NCBI GenBank assembly: GCA_015680685.1
Contig: MNCI01028444.1
Coordinates: 612,414 to 676,413 of the forward strand
Origin: Gnetum montanum
Lineage: Eukaryota; Streptophyta; Gnetopsida; Gnetales; Gnetaceae
DNA: 64,000 nt
Direction: 5' to 3'
Both the position numbers and the translations under genes were made by a program. The notes beneath the pieces were generated by a model. That model made no database searches and had not been told where the DNA came from. It saw only the letters and a program-made list of their open reading frames with translations. Below are positions 34,701-46,850 of this stretch, piece after piece; within the stretch, counting starts at the first letter, position 1; each line of letters begins with the position of its first letter.

Positions 34701-35583
34701 TGATGAGTCACCAAATAAGCAACCCAATATCAAACCCATGATGTTAGACCCACAATATTAGATCTTTGATATCGAATACACGATATCGGATGGGCCAAGC
34801 GACATTGGACATGTGATGTCGAAGCCATCTCGTTGGCTATAAATAAGAGACAAGGGTGCTTGGTCTTGGGTAGTAATTTTTCAGTCCCTTAGCTAAACTC
34901 TTGCAGTTTTTCTGTTCTAGAGTTAGAATTATTTCTGAGTGCCCACAGTAGGAGTCATAGAGTGAATGGATTTTTATTCAAGCATTGTGTACCTGAGCAC
35001 ACCTTGTGTCCAAAAATAAAGATGAACTTTGTGATAAAATTTGCAACATTCAAAATAGATTAATTATTGCATTTAATGTTATTTACTATTATTTGATTCT
35101 TTCAGTATTTAATTAATGTTATTTCCATAGAGTTATTAATTATCAGTTATCAATGAATTAGCACACTCAGCACGACCACTTCGAGCATACGTGGAACACT
35201 TGGTAACCCAGTAGCAACTAGCATTTGGTAATCCCAGTAGTGTAAACTAGTTTAGGATGTGTCCAGAGAGTGGGAACATATGCTGGTGTTAGGATTTGAT
35301 GCACATTAGAGTTACAAAAACCCATTAGTTAATTAAATCTTTTCATTGCACATACTTAGGAGACCAGGATAGAAAATATAAAAAGAAAACATAAAAGTCA
35401 TATACCTTAAGTTTATTTAATCATACAACTGTGCCTTACAAGTAAGCTTGGGAAGACAATGACCGCATAACTCATCCTTTTTCTATGTAGCTGCATAAGC
35501 ACTTAATCATTGGTGTTTTACCAAATCATGCGTGAATGCTTGTATTCGTATGGTTGGGCATAGGGTTACCTTACTGCTCATCA
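34701..35583 (+). repeat. 3' LTR of Athila B
   Basis: Starts TGATGAGTCA, ends CTCATCA, 883 bp. CTATAAATAAGAG (about 34838-34850) is a TATA candidate. It has the closest resemblance to the solo LTR at 1395-20042. Confidence 0.9.
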
Positions 35584-36617
35584 GCCAACAACAACTTGAT
35601 GATTAACCATAGAAGCCAAGATCTAGGGAGAGCCATGGACCATCACCAAATGTGTCATATGTTGAGATGATCTATACATCTACAAAAGAATCATGAAGTG
35701 TATCATATTCAAAATGAACCCCACCAACCAAGATTCATTCAAAGATATTAGTGATCAAGAAACCTGACTATGCCTCTCTCCAAGGTCAATGAACTACAAG
35801 AAACATTAGTAAAACACCAATCTAGGTAACTCTTACCCATCTTATATTATTATTAGAATGTAATGGATTTAGATCATCATTAAATTTCCTATAGATGATT
35901 AGTAACCATGACTTGAGTTGATTTGGTTTTGTTTGAAAATTAGTATCCCTAAAATACCCCTATAAAGTGGTGTTACCTATCCTTACTTAACAATTGTAAA
36001 GATACTGGTAAGTTTAAAGGAGACAACCTAGTAATAAAGATTGGTTCATCCTCACTCAATTAATAAAGGTTACTATCATGGGAATCATAGGAAAAACTAG
36101 TACTCATTGGTGATGTTGAGATATCTCACTTCTCCCTAATACCTAATATCTAAGCTTGATGCAAGAGATTAGGCTTACAACATGCTTATTAATTTATAAC
36201 AACAAAGTATTATCTTCATGTCCAAAGATTGATATATCATATATAAGAAACCTAGAATCATTTACAAGTGATAATGTCATCCATACATCAACCTAGTAAT
36301 ACCATTTTGATAGAATAAGCTAGTTTGGATCCTTCAAAATCTTGTAGTTGAAAACATGTTCAAGGCATAGTACTCTTGGACCTTGGACCTTGAAACACTG
36401 GTTGCAAGGTAAAACATTGGTTTCAAAATCTTGTAGTTGAAACCATGTAGCATCATGGCCAGCCAACCATAAGTTGTGCTAGTAGTAATGACCCTGCCCC
36501 ACCACACTGATGTAGCATCATCATTATTTGTCCTCTACCATGCCATGCCCTTGCCCTATGTCATCATCTCCATCATCATCTTCCACATCATCGTTATTCG
36601 TAATGATGTTGTTTGTC
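35584..36617. other. No recognisable gene or element
   Basis: AT-rich sequence with no long frame, no domain and no element end that I can recognise. It starts directly after the LTR of Athila B and is therefore the older target DNA. Confidence 0.5.
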
Positions 36618-36960
36618 GATGCCAAGAATCATCATCCCCTTTGGTGTATCACAAACACCATCGATGTTGAGAATCATTTCCCTCTCTAGCACACCATAGT
36701 CACCACCGATGTAGAGAATCATTGTCCTCTTAAGTGCACCATGAACATTGTTGATGTTGAGAATTTTTTCCCCCTTCAGCGCACCATAGACATCACTAGC
36801 GCTAGGAATTGTCCTTCCCTCCAGTGCATCATAGATACCACCAAAGATGGGCATTGTTGTCTCCTCCAACTTATCGTAAAAATAGCTAATGCTAAGAATC
36901 ATTGCTTCCTTTGGTGCACCATGAACACGGTTGGTGCTAGAAATTGTCGCCTCCTTTAGC
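36618..36960 (-). repeat. 45-bp minisatellite, open on the minus strand
   Basis: GATG starts recur at 36618, 36663, 36708 and 36753, an exact 45-bp period, with diverging units continuing to about 36960 (seven to eight units). On the minus strand the whole array is free of stops and reads as 15-residue repeats of the type IxNINNVHGALKR or IPSASDVYGALKG. No promoter, start context or homologue is recognised. It may be a genuine repeat-protein fragment or a frame kept open by a period divisible by three. Confidence 0.7.
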
Positions 36961-37329
36961 ATTGCTATAGGGAAACCCTTGCATACCTCTACATTGCACT
37001 AATCCACGTAGATGGCCATGTAGGCCCTAACTAGGGCCATGTAGGCCTTGGTGAGGGCCACGCAAGCAACTACAACCTCTACCCACCTCCTCTGCCACTC
37101 TCCTTGCATGTAATGCTTGCTAGTTCTGTGCTCCTATGGCCACTACCATTATCCCTACTCTTACCATAGTCCTTACCTCTACCCTTGATAATGGAAAATT
37201 TTTTTCTTCAACCAACAAAGAATTCAAATTTTTTGTTAATTGACAGATGATTTAAAATTTCTATTAGTTAGAAAGAAAAACATTTTCAAAATAAAATTGA
37301 TGCACTGGTAGGAAATAAGATAATAATTT
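36961..37329. other. No recognisable gene
   Basis: Short repeats of GGCCATGTAGGCC type occur at about 37009-37070. Nothing else could be recognised. Confidence 0.5.
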
Positions 37330-37402
37330 CAGAATTAAGCATGCTTGTCCTAGAGTAGTACATGGGATGGGTGACCTCTTGAGAAGTCTCATCTTTTGTG
37401 CG
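37330..37402 (+). pseudogene. 5S rRNA-derived fragment
   Basis: AGAATTAAGCATGCTTG, then GAGTAGTACATGGGATGGGT and GACCTCTTGAGAAGTCTC, match the 3' half of plant 5S rRNA (which has GTTAAGCGTGCTTGG, GAGTAGTACTAGGATGGGTG and GACCTCCTGGGAAGTCC). About 80 percent of positions agree by eye, and the 5' half is missing. This could be a 5S pseudogene, a 5S-derived SINE, or part of a Cassandra-type TRIM, whose LTRs carry 5S sequence. No flanking LTR pair was found, so the choice is open. Confidence 0.75.
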
Positions 37403-37869
37403 AAAGGTTTTGGACCTTAGAAGCCATAACTTTTGACTCTAAAATCCTTTTTCAGCAAATAAAAGCTTGTTTCCTATAGATTTCAACCTTCTAAACTTAA
37501 TGGTAAGGTTAGATTTATCATTTGGATAGTTGATGATATATTTAAGTATGCCTTGAGAAACCATAACTTAGATAATTTACCATGCCTAACAATTTAATTG
37601 TCGGAACTTACAAATTTGGCCTTTTGGACCTTAAGATTAACTACTTAACCTCTATAGATAGTCTTCTCTTTCTAACTTCTAGTTTATTATTAGTTACATT
37701 ACTAGAGTCAATGTCTTAATGGGGGGTAGAAAGGTTGCTAATAAGTCTAGGTAATGTAGCTAGTTGTTACCAACAAGGTTAGTTGGAGAATTAGTTGATA
37801 AATCAGTTGGTGAACCAAAATGATTAAGAAGATGTATATCAATTCATCTTGCAACCAAATTATATGATA

Positions 37870-38310
37870 GAATGGAGAGTCATAATCTCATTCCAACAAG
37901 GTGTATGATACCTATAAAGAGTAATGATCTAGGAGAGAATCCAAGAAGGAGAATGAAAGTTACAACATACAATGTGCTATAAGATCCCTAGCCAATGAAG
38001 GACAATATTTGCTATGTCCACCATGGGCCTTGGACTGGCATGGGTATTGATATCCATGCATCTTAGTAGAATTACAAGATTTGGATATTGATGTCTTATG
38101 CCTACAAGAAGTCTTGTCATAGGAATTTCTATACCAATTCCAACTAGACTTGGGAGAGATGGGATACAAAGGTATTTATAAGAAAAAAGGTTCTTATGAA
38201 ATTTCTCTTTCGAGCCATATAGATTATTCTATTGTGGAAATCACAACATGGATGGTTGTATAATCTTTTATAAAGAAGCTTATGGATCATTGAACATAGA
38301 AGGGGAGTGA
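37870..38310 (+). pseudogene. CCR4-like deadenylase (endonuclease/exonuclease/phosphatase fold) fragment
   Basis: In two frames the plus strand reads VTTYNVL, LCPPWALDWHG, DIDVLCLQEV, LGEMGYKGIYKKKG and MDGCIIFYKEAYGS. These are the ordered landmarks of the catalytic domain of plant CCR4 poly(A) nucleases: TYNVL, YCPPWALxW, DIxCLQEV with the metal-binding Glu, GYxxxYKKK, DGCAxFF. The intact enzyme shortens mRNA poly(A) tails in the cytoplasmic CCR4-NOT complex. Here about 130 codons remain, with frameshifts near 37980 and 38255 and stops near 38046 and 38118. There is no intron sign within the fragment, so a processed copy or a transposon-captured piece are both possible. Confidence 0.75.
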
Positions 38311-40620
38311 ATAAGTTTCCCAAAAAAATTATTTAACACAAAGCACACACAAACTTTAACATGGTTGCCCAACTTGGGTAGTCCACACTTGAAGGGTAGT
38401 TCACAAGCATACCTCTAGACTTTTTTCCTTCCAAATTATGGTTTGAAGGGTATCACACCTTGTACAATCTTCAAGCCCCACTCTAGAGTGTTGTGGTGCA
38501 ACACCAACCACTTAACCCTGCATGGTCCTATTAGGCTCAGAATGTGGTTTCTAGGCTTTCACGACCTTTACAATCTTAAGCTTTTGCACCAAAGTGTTGT
38601 ACTACAGCACTAACAACTCAATTCCATAAGATCTCGACAAACTCAAGTAAGATTCCTTCCTGCAAGAAGCATATTAATCCTACAGGGCAACGAGAGAGAA
38701 CAATTACAAGGGATGAATGCAACTCAATTTGTTTATCCTTGTATGTTGAGGTACAACACACTTTACAATAAACAAATGATAATACAATGAAGAGTAATAT
38801 AGATTACAATGATTGAAAAAATGATTGTACAATGATTATATAATGACTTGCATATTTCTCAATGCATATGATGTCTTCTTATAGCTACCATGTTTCTAAA
38901 TTCATCTTGGAACTTGTGCAATAGCTAGACAATAGTCACTAATGGTCATGGAAGATATCTTCTTTGTGTGTGAGACATCTTTCTAAATTTTCCTTCTATT
39001 CTAGGAAGACAACTTTGTTTGGGAAGTATGTCTTTCTAAAATCTCTATTCTAGGAAGATGTCTTTGTTTGATGAAAGATGTCTTTTTGAATTTGGCTTGT
39101 ATTTTAGGAAGATATTTTTTTCTAATGAAATACGTCTTTGTCTAATGAAAGACATCTATTATTTTGTAGAGATGTCTTTGCCTATGCTACCTACTAGAAA
39201 GACATCTTTGGTATGGGAAAGATGTCTCTTCTATAGGGGCCAAAAATGAAATTTCTTTTTTTCATGCTAGAAGTCTCTAGATGCCTCCAAAAAAGTTTTC
39301 ATATACCTTATAACCTCATAGACTCATCAAAATGATCTAGAAACATTACAAGATATGCCAAAACATCCAAGAATCATCCTCAACAAAAATAGACACATTT
39401 TGCTTGAATTCTTCATATTCGTCCATGCTTCCTTGAGTCCTTATGATTCAGAATTTACTTATGAGTCCTTGAGTCCTTTACTCTTACTCCTATAAACACA
39501 ACAACCACAAAAAAATCCTTGTACTTCATTTTCCTTAATGTTTTTAAATACCAAAAGTTCAACAATATCCCCCTTTTTGGTAATGTCCAAAACTTAAAAA
39601 ATGGATTAGTCTTTATCACAATATCATAATACATAAGCTACTTTTCCTCCTTTTTAAACATAACCAAAAAGGATGATGCATATAAACCTATATCTTAAAT
39701 AAATATCATTTTACAACAAAAACAGATAGTTAGGGAGATTCATTGCATAACAAGCATAACCATTATCACATAAATCTCTTCCCCCATATGGACAACATCC
39801 AAAAGAATCTAAATACCTACAAAAATATTTCATGATATAAATGTTCATGACATAAAATCATTTTGCAAGAGAACTAGTTGAAGAGTCATTAATTTTATAG
39901 GGCTAATGAAGTACAATTAGTTTTTATGAAGAGCGATCCTTCATCTATTCACAATAGGAAGCATAATTGATCCAAGAATATTAGTAACTTGTCTACCATG
40001 ATTCTAAAATCATTTAACATTCTTTTGAAAAGATCAATAATCTAATATCAAGTTCATGGCAAGAGAGTTTAAAACATGCATATTCAACTTTTAAGACAAA
40101 ACAACACATCTAATCATGCTGATATATCAAAATATTGAAAACAACCAATCAACTATTTATCCAAAAGAAGAATCATAAACTAATATATTATAATCATATT
40201 AAAGGCAAGAAAGATAGCATATGGATATACCTCATATCTTACCAAAAGAGATCATGAACATGTATTCTAGTACAACACCTATTCTAGTACATCTCAATTC
40301 ATATTTGTAATAAGGGCCTTAGGTACTTAAAAAGATATATTTTCAACATATAAAATATCAAATAATAAATAGAGATCACAAGTAAGTTTAAATAACATAT
40401 AAACATTAGGAGCTTTCACCAAAAAAGTTCATCTTTAGCCAAGGAGTTAATGAATGTCATTTTTTTACAATATTACCATATGAATATGCTCTTCCTTGCT
40501 CATTTTTAGTTGAGGATGAGTTGAAATATGAAGTTTTGCTACTTGAGTGCCTTTTGGTAAAATCCTCAAGAGAATCCCCCTACACAGGTGGCCTCTTGGA
40601 TTAGGTACAAGCTTCCCCTA
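38311..40620. other. Intergenic sequence with short degenerate repeats, no gene
   Basis: Two related blocks around CAATCTTCAAGCCCCAC and CAATCTTAAGCTTTTGC lie at about 38460-38620. From about 38980 to 39240 the motif GAAAGATGTCTTT or its variants occurs roughly nine times on both strands. From 39260 to 40620 the DNA is AT-rich and featureless. CCCTA (40616-40620) would be the target copy left of element D. Confidence 0.5.
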
Positions 40621-41528
40621 TGATGAGTGATGAAACGTACCCCTATGCTCAACCATACGAATCACAAAGCATTCACGCACAATCCAATTGAATTTCACAA
40701 ACTCTATGTCTTCCAATACACTAGTTGTCTAGGAAGTGAACCTTACCCTAAAGGTCATTCATTATCTTCCCAAGTACACTTGTGATGTACAAAGGTATGG
40801 TTAAGTATAATTGAGGCACATGATTTTTATTATTTTAGGTTTTATGTTCCTTGGTACTTAAAGTAGAGAGATGAAGTAATTTAATAACTAATTTAATTTA
40901 ACTACTTAACTAGTCTCTAACTAGTTCTAACATAAGCATCTGGTCCCACTTTCTGTACACATCCTGAACCCATGTATCCACTACTAGGTTACCAAGTGCT
41001 ATGCTACTAGGTAGACCAAGCAATAACATTGTTGGGATTACCAAGCAAATACATGTTTACGCTCAAAGTAGTCATATTTATGTGCTTAACATATTTAGCT
41101 TAATTAATTACATATTTAATGAAAACAATAAATGCATAAATAAATCATTAATCTATTCTAAGTGTTGTAAGGTTTGATTCAAAGGCTTGTCTTTATTATC
41201 GTACACATTGGTGTGGTTTAAGTACAATAGTGCTCAAATAAAGATCCATATACTTTCTAACTTCTATGGTGGGCACCCAGATAGATATTCTAATTTTTAA
41301 ATGGAAAAACTATAAGATCTCTATTACAACTATGACTTCTCCCCATAAACACAATTGTGAACTCATATTTATAGTTTTTATTATCGGGCCACGTCGATGG
41401 GGCCTCGTAGACATAGCAAACGCTGCATTGATGTAGCCTTATTGATGGGACAACACCAAATAAATGGGGCCCCATAAATGAGGTCACATTAACAGGGGTT
41501 CATTAATGTAACACTTTGATGCTCATCA
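40621..41528 (-). repeat. 3' LTR of Athila D
   Basis: Plus-strand ends TGATGAG and CTCATCA, 908 bp. The minus strand has GGCC-type units followed by a TATA candidate CTATAAATATG (about 41370). It is homologous to 52933-53293 over the part present there. Confidence 0.9.
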
Positions 41529-41541
41529 TACACCCATGACT
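41529..41541 (-). promoter_or_regulatory. Polypurine tract of Athila D
   Basis: Minus strand AGTCATGGGTGTA abuts the LTR start, equivalent to CATGGGGGTA in copy B. It primes plus-strand cDNA synthesis. Confidence 0.7.
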
Positions 41542-41699
41542 AAATAATAAAAAGTCATCCTTGAGTTCCTTTACAAAATTGGAAAGCTATATAGTTATTA
41601 ACTGACTCTTAACATAACAAAACTAAATGCCCAGGTGTACAAATCAACACATTACAAAAAATTTTGGTGTTCATGAGACAAAATTAAACACCATAAAAT

Positions 41700-44640
41700 G
41701 ACTACACAAAATTGGACAGCACATCCTCTGATGGCATGAAGATGGAGGAAAAGATTAGACAGTCCTAGGTAGTGGAGGCTCTTGAGGTTCTGAAGGACCT
41801 TTACTGACTTTGGGCATGTGTAGTGGCTAAGGTAACTATGGCTATCCTGCTATGTCTATAACCTCTAGTGAAAGGTGAAAGGCATCTAGTAATGCCTTCA
41901 TCTTCTCCTCCTAACTCTAGGGATCATTCACAATCCACACAACATCACCAATGTGGGTTGGAATGGGGATATCCCATGGATAGGGTATTACTAAGAATAA
42001 ATCCTTAGTATTGACAAACTTGGTAGTGAATTATTTGCATTCAACATCGAACTCCATGATTGTGTTTTGTAGCTCCTAGTAGTCATTCATCCTTATGGTC
42101 AGGTTCTTAGCAATAGGTCTTTAATTAGTGTATTTTCCCTTAAGAACTTTGAGTTCAACATTTGCCATTGTAAGATTTTTCTTGGTTTTTTGTAATGCTT
42201 AAACTCATCCTCATACAACAAGTATGAGTTGGCCACATGCTTCTATATTTTTGATCACAGCTATCTAGTAGTCAACATGGCCAAATTGACATATAAGAGA
42301 TTGGAAAGATCCATGTATTCTTTCATCTTGTCAATATCCAACTTCTTCATGAAGATCTCAGCCTTGTTGTAGGCATCTATCACATCAATGATGGGTTGCA
42401 ACAATTCTCTTCCTTACTGGAGTTGCTGGAGGATTTCATTCATTTTCATCTTTGCCAACTAGATGTGTTTTTCATTTACTTTTTTCTATAAATTGACCTA
42501 ATCTTTGTAATGATCCTTGACTCTCTCAAATTTGAGAGCCTTTGATTTTCAAGTGGCTACCTCCATCACAATATTCTAGTGAAGGGCACAAACCTCCTCC
42601 ATGGAGAGATTTCTATTTTCTATTACCAATATTCTTAGCTCTATGTTCACTTTGGCTAGTTTCTCTTGCTATTGATGGATGAAGTGAGTTAATTACTATT
42701 TTTACTCATCAACATTCTGCAGGGATGGTTCTTTATAGTTAATTGTACATTCTCCTAGCGAGTCTAATCCAAGGCCTTCTAAATTTTGTGTTGTGTAGCC
42801 TCTACCAAGGATTAGTAGAACACCATTGTCTCCCTTGCACCCTCAACCCCTTTTAGTTTGGTGTGAAGCTATTCAAGAGCTTCATTGTTTGTCAATGTCA
42901 GGTTGAAAAATGCAAGGTCAACAATTTGGATTATTAATTCATAAACTTTAGTAGTCAAGCATTGGTTCAGCTCCTTAGCTATTTTAAGTTATCCCTCCAA
43001 GATGATGCTTTTACCCCTTGCCTCTAATAACTTCAACTAGGTTGCAGTAATATTTTCTAGAAGATCAAAGACATTTGAAAGCGGTTGCCCAGTTCCCACT
43101 AGTTGATCCAATTGTTCTTCATGTTATGTTGCATTTATTCTACCACTTGTGATCCTTGTGAACATCTGCACATCCTTGAGTGCTATGATGTCTAGTACAA
43201 ATGCTATAGGTGCGTTGAGTATTTTGGAAATTTAGTCAACAACCACCTCTGCTACTTTCTCCTATCCTTGGCGCTCCATCACTAATACCATTGCCCCCTT
43301 GCCTTCCTCTAAATGCATTGAGAAGGTTGTGATATTTCTAGAGATTTTTGGAAGTGGTTATTATTCTACAAGAGATATCGTGACCTCTCTAGTGCTAGGA
43401 TTCAACCTCACGAACAACTATGTTCTTTGGGCCAAGAAAATGGATCCACCCTTATCCATCAAGCTAATTATTTGGGCCATCTCATTTAGGTGACTCATTA
43501 ATAGTCAATACATAAATGGGTCCCCACCACTCATGCCTGCTCGTTTCTCTTATTCACTTAGAGCCATTGTTGGTACTCACATAATCATTAGGTAGTTATA
43601 GTGACATTTGACATAGTTATTTGGGTGGTAGGTGGAGGTGGTTGATGCTACTCCTATTCTTGAATGGTTGTGGTAGGCATCTTGTCTTTTATTATTTCTA
43701 CCCAATTAGTGGTCAAGGCATGCTTGACAACATCATTCGTATAATGAACTATTCCTCCCCTCCAATAGAGTTTTCTAATGAGGCATGGAAAGGGGATTTC
43801 CTTCCTTCCACATTCATTTTCTTTAAATTGTTTCTTCATCTCTAGATAGATCAATTGTGGAAGCTTGACAAGGAATCTCCCACTTAGAGAAGCACATGCA
43901 TGGGTAGAAAAGGTGATGATTTTTCCTAGCCTCACCATGGGATTGAGGTGAAAGGTCACAATCTTATAGTGGATACTTTTTGCTTGTGTGAGTGCACAGA
44001 AACGCCTTGCAGTTAACACCATAGCACCATTGCATCCATTCTTTCTTGATGCTGGCATCTACTTGCATTAGAATCTCAGCAAGATTCACCCCTATTTTTG
44101 GAAACCCAAGCACTTTAGCAATGGTCTACACTAAGTAGGACACTAAGATGTCCTTGATTTTTACCATTGATTTGGCTTACCTATTGTTCTAGATTAAAAA
44201 TATCTCTCCCATGTACCACTCCTCAATGGAAGTGATGATTGGCCACATGGGAGAGGTCTTCAATTGGTCTTGCACTTTTTTTGGTGCTTACTCTAGGAAA
44301 GGGCCAAATTTTAACTCCTAAAGCATCATTTTTTGGACCTCCCTTGATTTGATTTGATTTAGGTAGGCTTCTTTCAAGGTCACCTCAAGGTTACCTCAAG
44401 ATTTTCTTATTGCATTGGTGCATCATCTTAGTGGGAATGTTCAATTGCTATTACTAGTTCTAGAATCTATCAAATAGATTGCACCTTGGCCTCTTCCCTA
44501 AGAGGACTTGTGGCATGGGTTGCATGTGGTTATTCTTAGGCCTTTTCTTGGCTCCTTTCTATTTTAGGTTGTTTCTCACTTGGTTGAGATGGTCTTGCTT
44601 CCTACGTATGTTTGCCTTTTGGTGTCATCTATGGTCACAA
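41700..44640 (-). pseudogene. Decayed long 3' ORF of Athila D (env-like position)
   Basis: Downstream of integrase on the same strand, a ~3-kb stretch reads as protein across many stops. It probably starts near MTPKGKHT at about 44620. Good blocks are PIITSIEEWYMGEIFLI and VNLAEILMQVDASIKKEWMQ (about 44050-44260), MDKGGSIFLAQRT (about 43440), ISKILNAPIAFVLDIIALKD (about 43180-43240) and FNLTLTNNEALE (about 42880). The second half is rich in Leu/Glu/Lys spacing that suggests coiled coil. Athila elements are known to carry an ORF here, called env-like when a transmembrane region is found. I see no signal peptide or clear membrane segment and do not assign a function. Confidence 0.6.
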
Positions 44641-44959
44641 CACATCTATGGATTAGTAGATATAATGTGTAACTTTAAATTTTTGAATACCTTGTCTTGT
44701 CAATTAATTACAATTTGGTTAAGGTTGAACCATGGAAAATTGATTATTTTATTAATTTTTATTGTAAATGTCACCTTAGCTCCTCAAAAAGGTTTAACTC
44801 TTGTAATTTGGTATTTAATAGTTGATTTCTTAGTTAAACCTTTATGGGAGTTAGAAAAATGGCAAAAAAACTTTCTATCAAAAATGGCACATTTGTGGCC
44901 TCCATGATGAAGAGCTTACCTCTAGTATCTATAGGGTTGAAGAACAAAGTGATTTAGAT

Positions 44960-45180
44960 AAATGGTTAGGAAGTTATGGCCTCTAAAAGGTTATGGGCTC
45001 TAAGAATTTGAAAAACTCCCTTGGCGTTTGTGAGAAAATGTAAAAATTTCAAAGTGGAATCACACATATATATAGTATTTTTTCACTATGTTGATAGGGT
45101 CTTGTTTATAAGGCCTCATATATAGATCTGCTCCATCGATGGGGCCTTGTATTTAGAGCTTGGTGGAAAAACTTTGAAAT
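44960..45180 (-). promoter_or_regulatory. Putative internal U3-like promoter of Athila D
   Basis: On the minus strand GGCC-type units (about 45085-45160, including GGCCCCATCGATGGAGC) are followed by CTATATATATGTGTG (45062-45076) and a leader. The 3' ORF would begin about 350 bases downstream of the block. Copy C has the same block at 196-430, and the LTRs show the same order of units and TATA. A GAG-GTAAGC donor-like site occurs near 44915. Confidence 0.45.
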
Positions 45181-46850
45181 TTGAATATCTTAGAAATACT
45201 AAGAAATTTTCAATGAATTTGGGGTCCATATAGTCCTAGAAAAGCCAAGAATATGATGAAATCATTGAAGAGGGTCTTTAAAAGTTCAAAAATTGAAAAT
45301 TTTAATGGAGAATACATTTATTGAGTAAAATATGTAATGGAGTACATGGTTTGATGTAGAAGATGGGTGTACAAGAGATGCTAATTACAAGAATGTCTAA
45401 GGATAAGGTGCCTAACAAACCCAACCAAGAGAGATGTAAATGAATCCTCCCCATAGTAGGTACATGCCTTGTTTTCCCTTACATAGCCTCAACCCAAGGT
45501 GTCTATAGACCCCATAGGTGATTAATGATTGATGGAAGTTAAGGACCAAACCCTAAAAGATTCTACCCAAGAATTCAAGTATGTTAGACCAAGACACTGA
45601 ATCAAGAACATGGACTCTAGAAATGAGGTGAGTTATAGATAGCATAGATGGATGATGGAGAAGGTATAATGGAATTTCAAATGGAGGTCATAAGAAGTCC
45701 ATTTTGGAGCTTTGTATTTAAAATTACCTAAGAAGATCCATTCTTAGTCTACATCAAAACTAACCTCTTTCAGTGACTTTGCATCACTACTCCAAGACCA
45801 ATCTAGCCCCTTAAGACACAAGAGTGCTCCCACAGAATAATCATCATTCCACAAAGAGAAGAAAATAGAAGTAGAAATTGAGAGAGGGCCTTAGTTAAAG
45901 GGGACCTTCAAGCATGAGTAACATGTCTTTCTAGTCCCATAACCAGTGCTTATAGCCTGTTAATTTGTTTAAGGGGTGTGCTCTAAATTTCCATCATGTG
46001 TTTTTTTCTTGTGTTTTCAGATGGGAACCACACCATGCAAAGACTTATTTGACTTTCTATTATTGGTCGACATGAAATGATAATAATTCTATGAAAAAAC
46101 ATAAGCACCCAAGCAAGTAGAAGAGTACAATGAGTATTGAGCTCCCTTGAAGTCACACCCTATGCAAACCTTTGAATCCTTCCCAATTTTGAAAACTACA
46201 AAGCTCAAAAAATTATTAAAATTTTATTTAATGAAAGGGACCTTAAATTTTCAAAACAAGGAAAACCATAGAGTTTGTGGACGAGTAAATGTCACGGACT
46301 CACTTCCTGTTCCATGAAAAAGAAACCATGACTTAATCATTGGCACAAAAATTCAAAAATGGAAACCAGGCATTAGCAAACGAAACATAAAGCACAAACC
46401 ACCATTAGTAACAACTATAGTACCATTGTGTCCTATTGGCACAAAGCACATTTATTATCAAAAATTTGAAGATCACACTCAAACAAAGTAAAATATATAA
46501 GAAGGTGTAAAATATTCAAGAAAGATGTAAATGTACTAATGATGGTATAAAACAAAAATGGTATAAAATAGGAAAAAGATTTTAAATAAAAAAGGTGTAA
46601 AAGAAAAAAATTGCAAAGACAAAAATGTGTAAAACAAAAAATAAAAAAATTGAAAAGCCAAGTATATGATTAGCATGAATGGCCATCTTCCCCATGATTG
46701 AGTTGGAAGGAAGAGATTTGAAAAATTAAGTGTGGTTGTCCATCCATTGAGGTATTTGTTGCACTAGCTTGCTTTGGCTCATGGAAAGGCTTTACTTTTT
46801 GAATGTTGATCAACTACTTTTTATTTTGGCTCTTAGGTTTGTAGATTAAC
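45181..46850 (-). mobile_element. Athila D non-coding region after integrase
   Basis: No gene is recognised. It contains blocks shared with copies B and C, for example around GAACCACACCATGCAAAG (about 46024) and CTATGGGGAGGATTC (about 45447). A polypurine-like box CATGGGGAAGATGG lies on the minus strand at 46694-46707. Confidence 0.55.

Larger units (their letters stand above)
27837..35583 (+). mobile_element. Athila-type retrotransposon B, right part
   Basis: The plus-strand element starts abruptly inside RT because C was inserted there; its left part lies beyond base 1. It retains the RT end, RNase H, integrase, a 3' non-coding region with a foreign insert, polypurine tract and 3' LTR. Unlike D it shows no long 3' ORF between integrase and LTR. 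Confidence 0.85.

Noticed and set aside
43621-44907. Plus-strand frames within Athila D (74 and 142 codons)
   Set aside because: They are complements of the decayed minus-strand 3' ORF; hydrophobic composition comes from AT-rich antisense reading.
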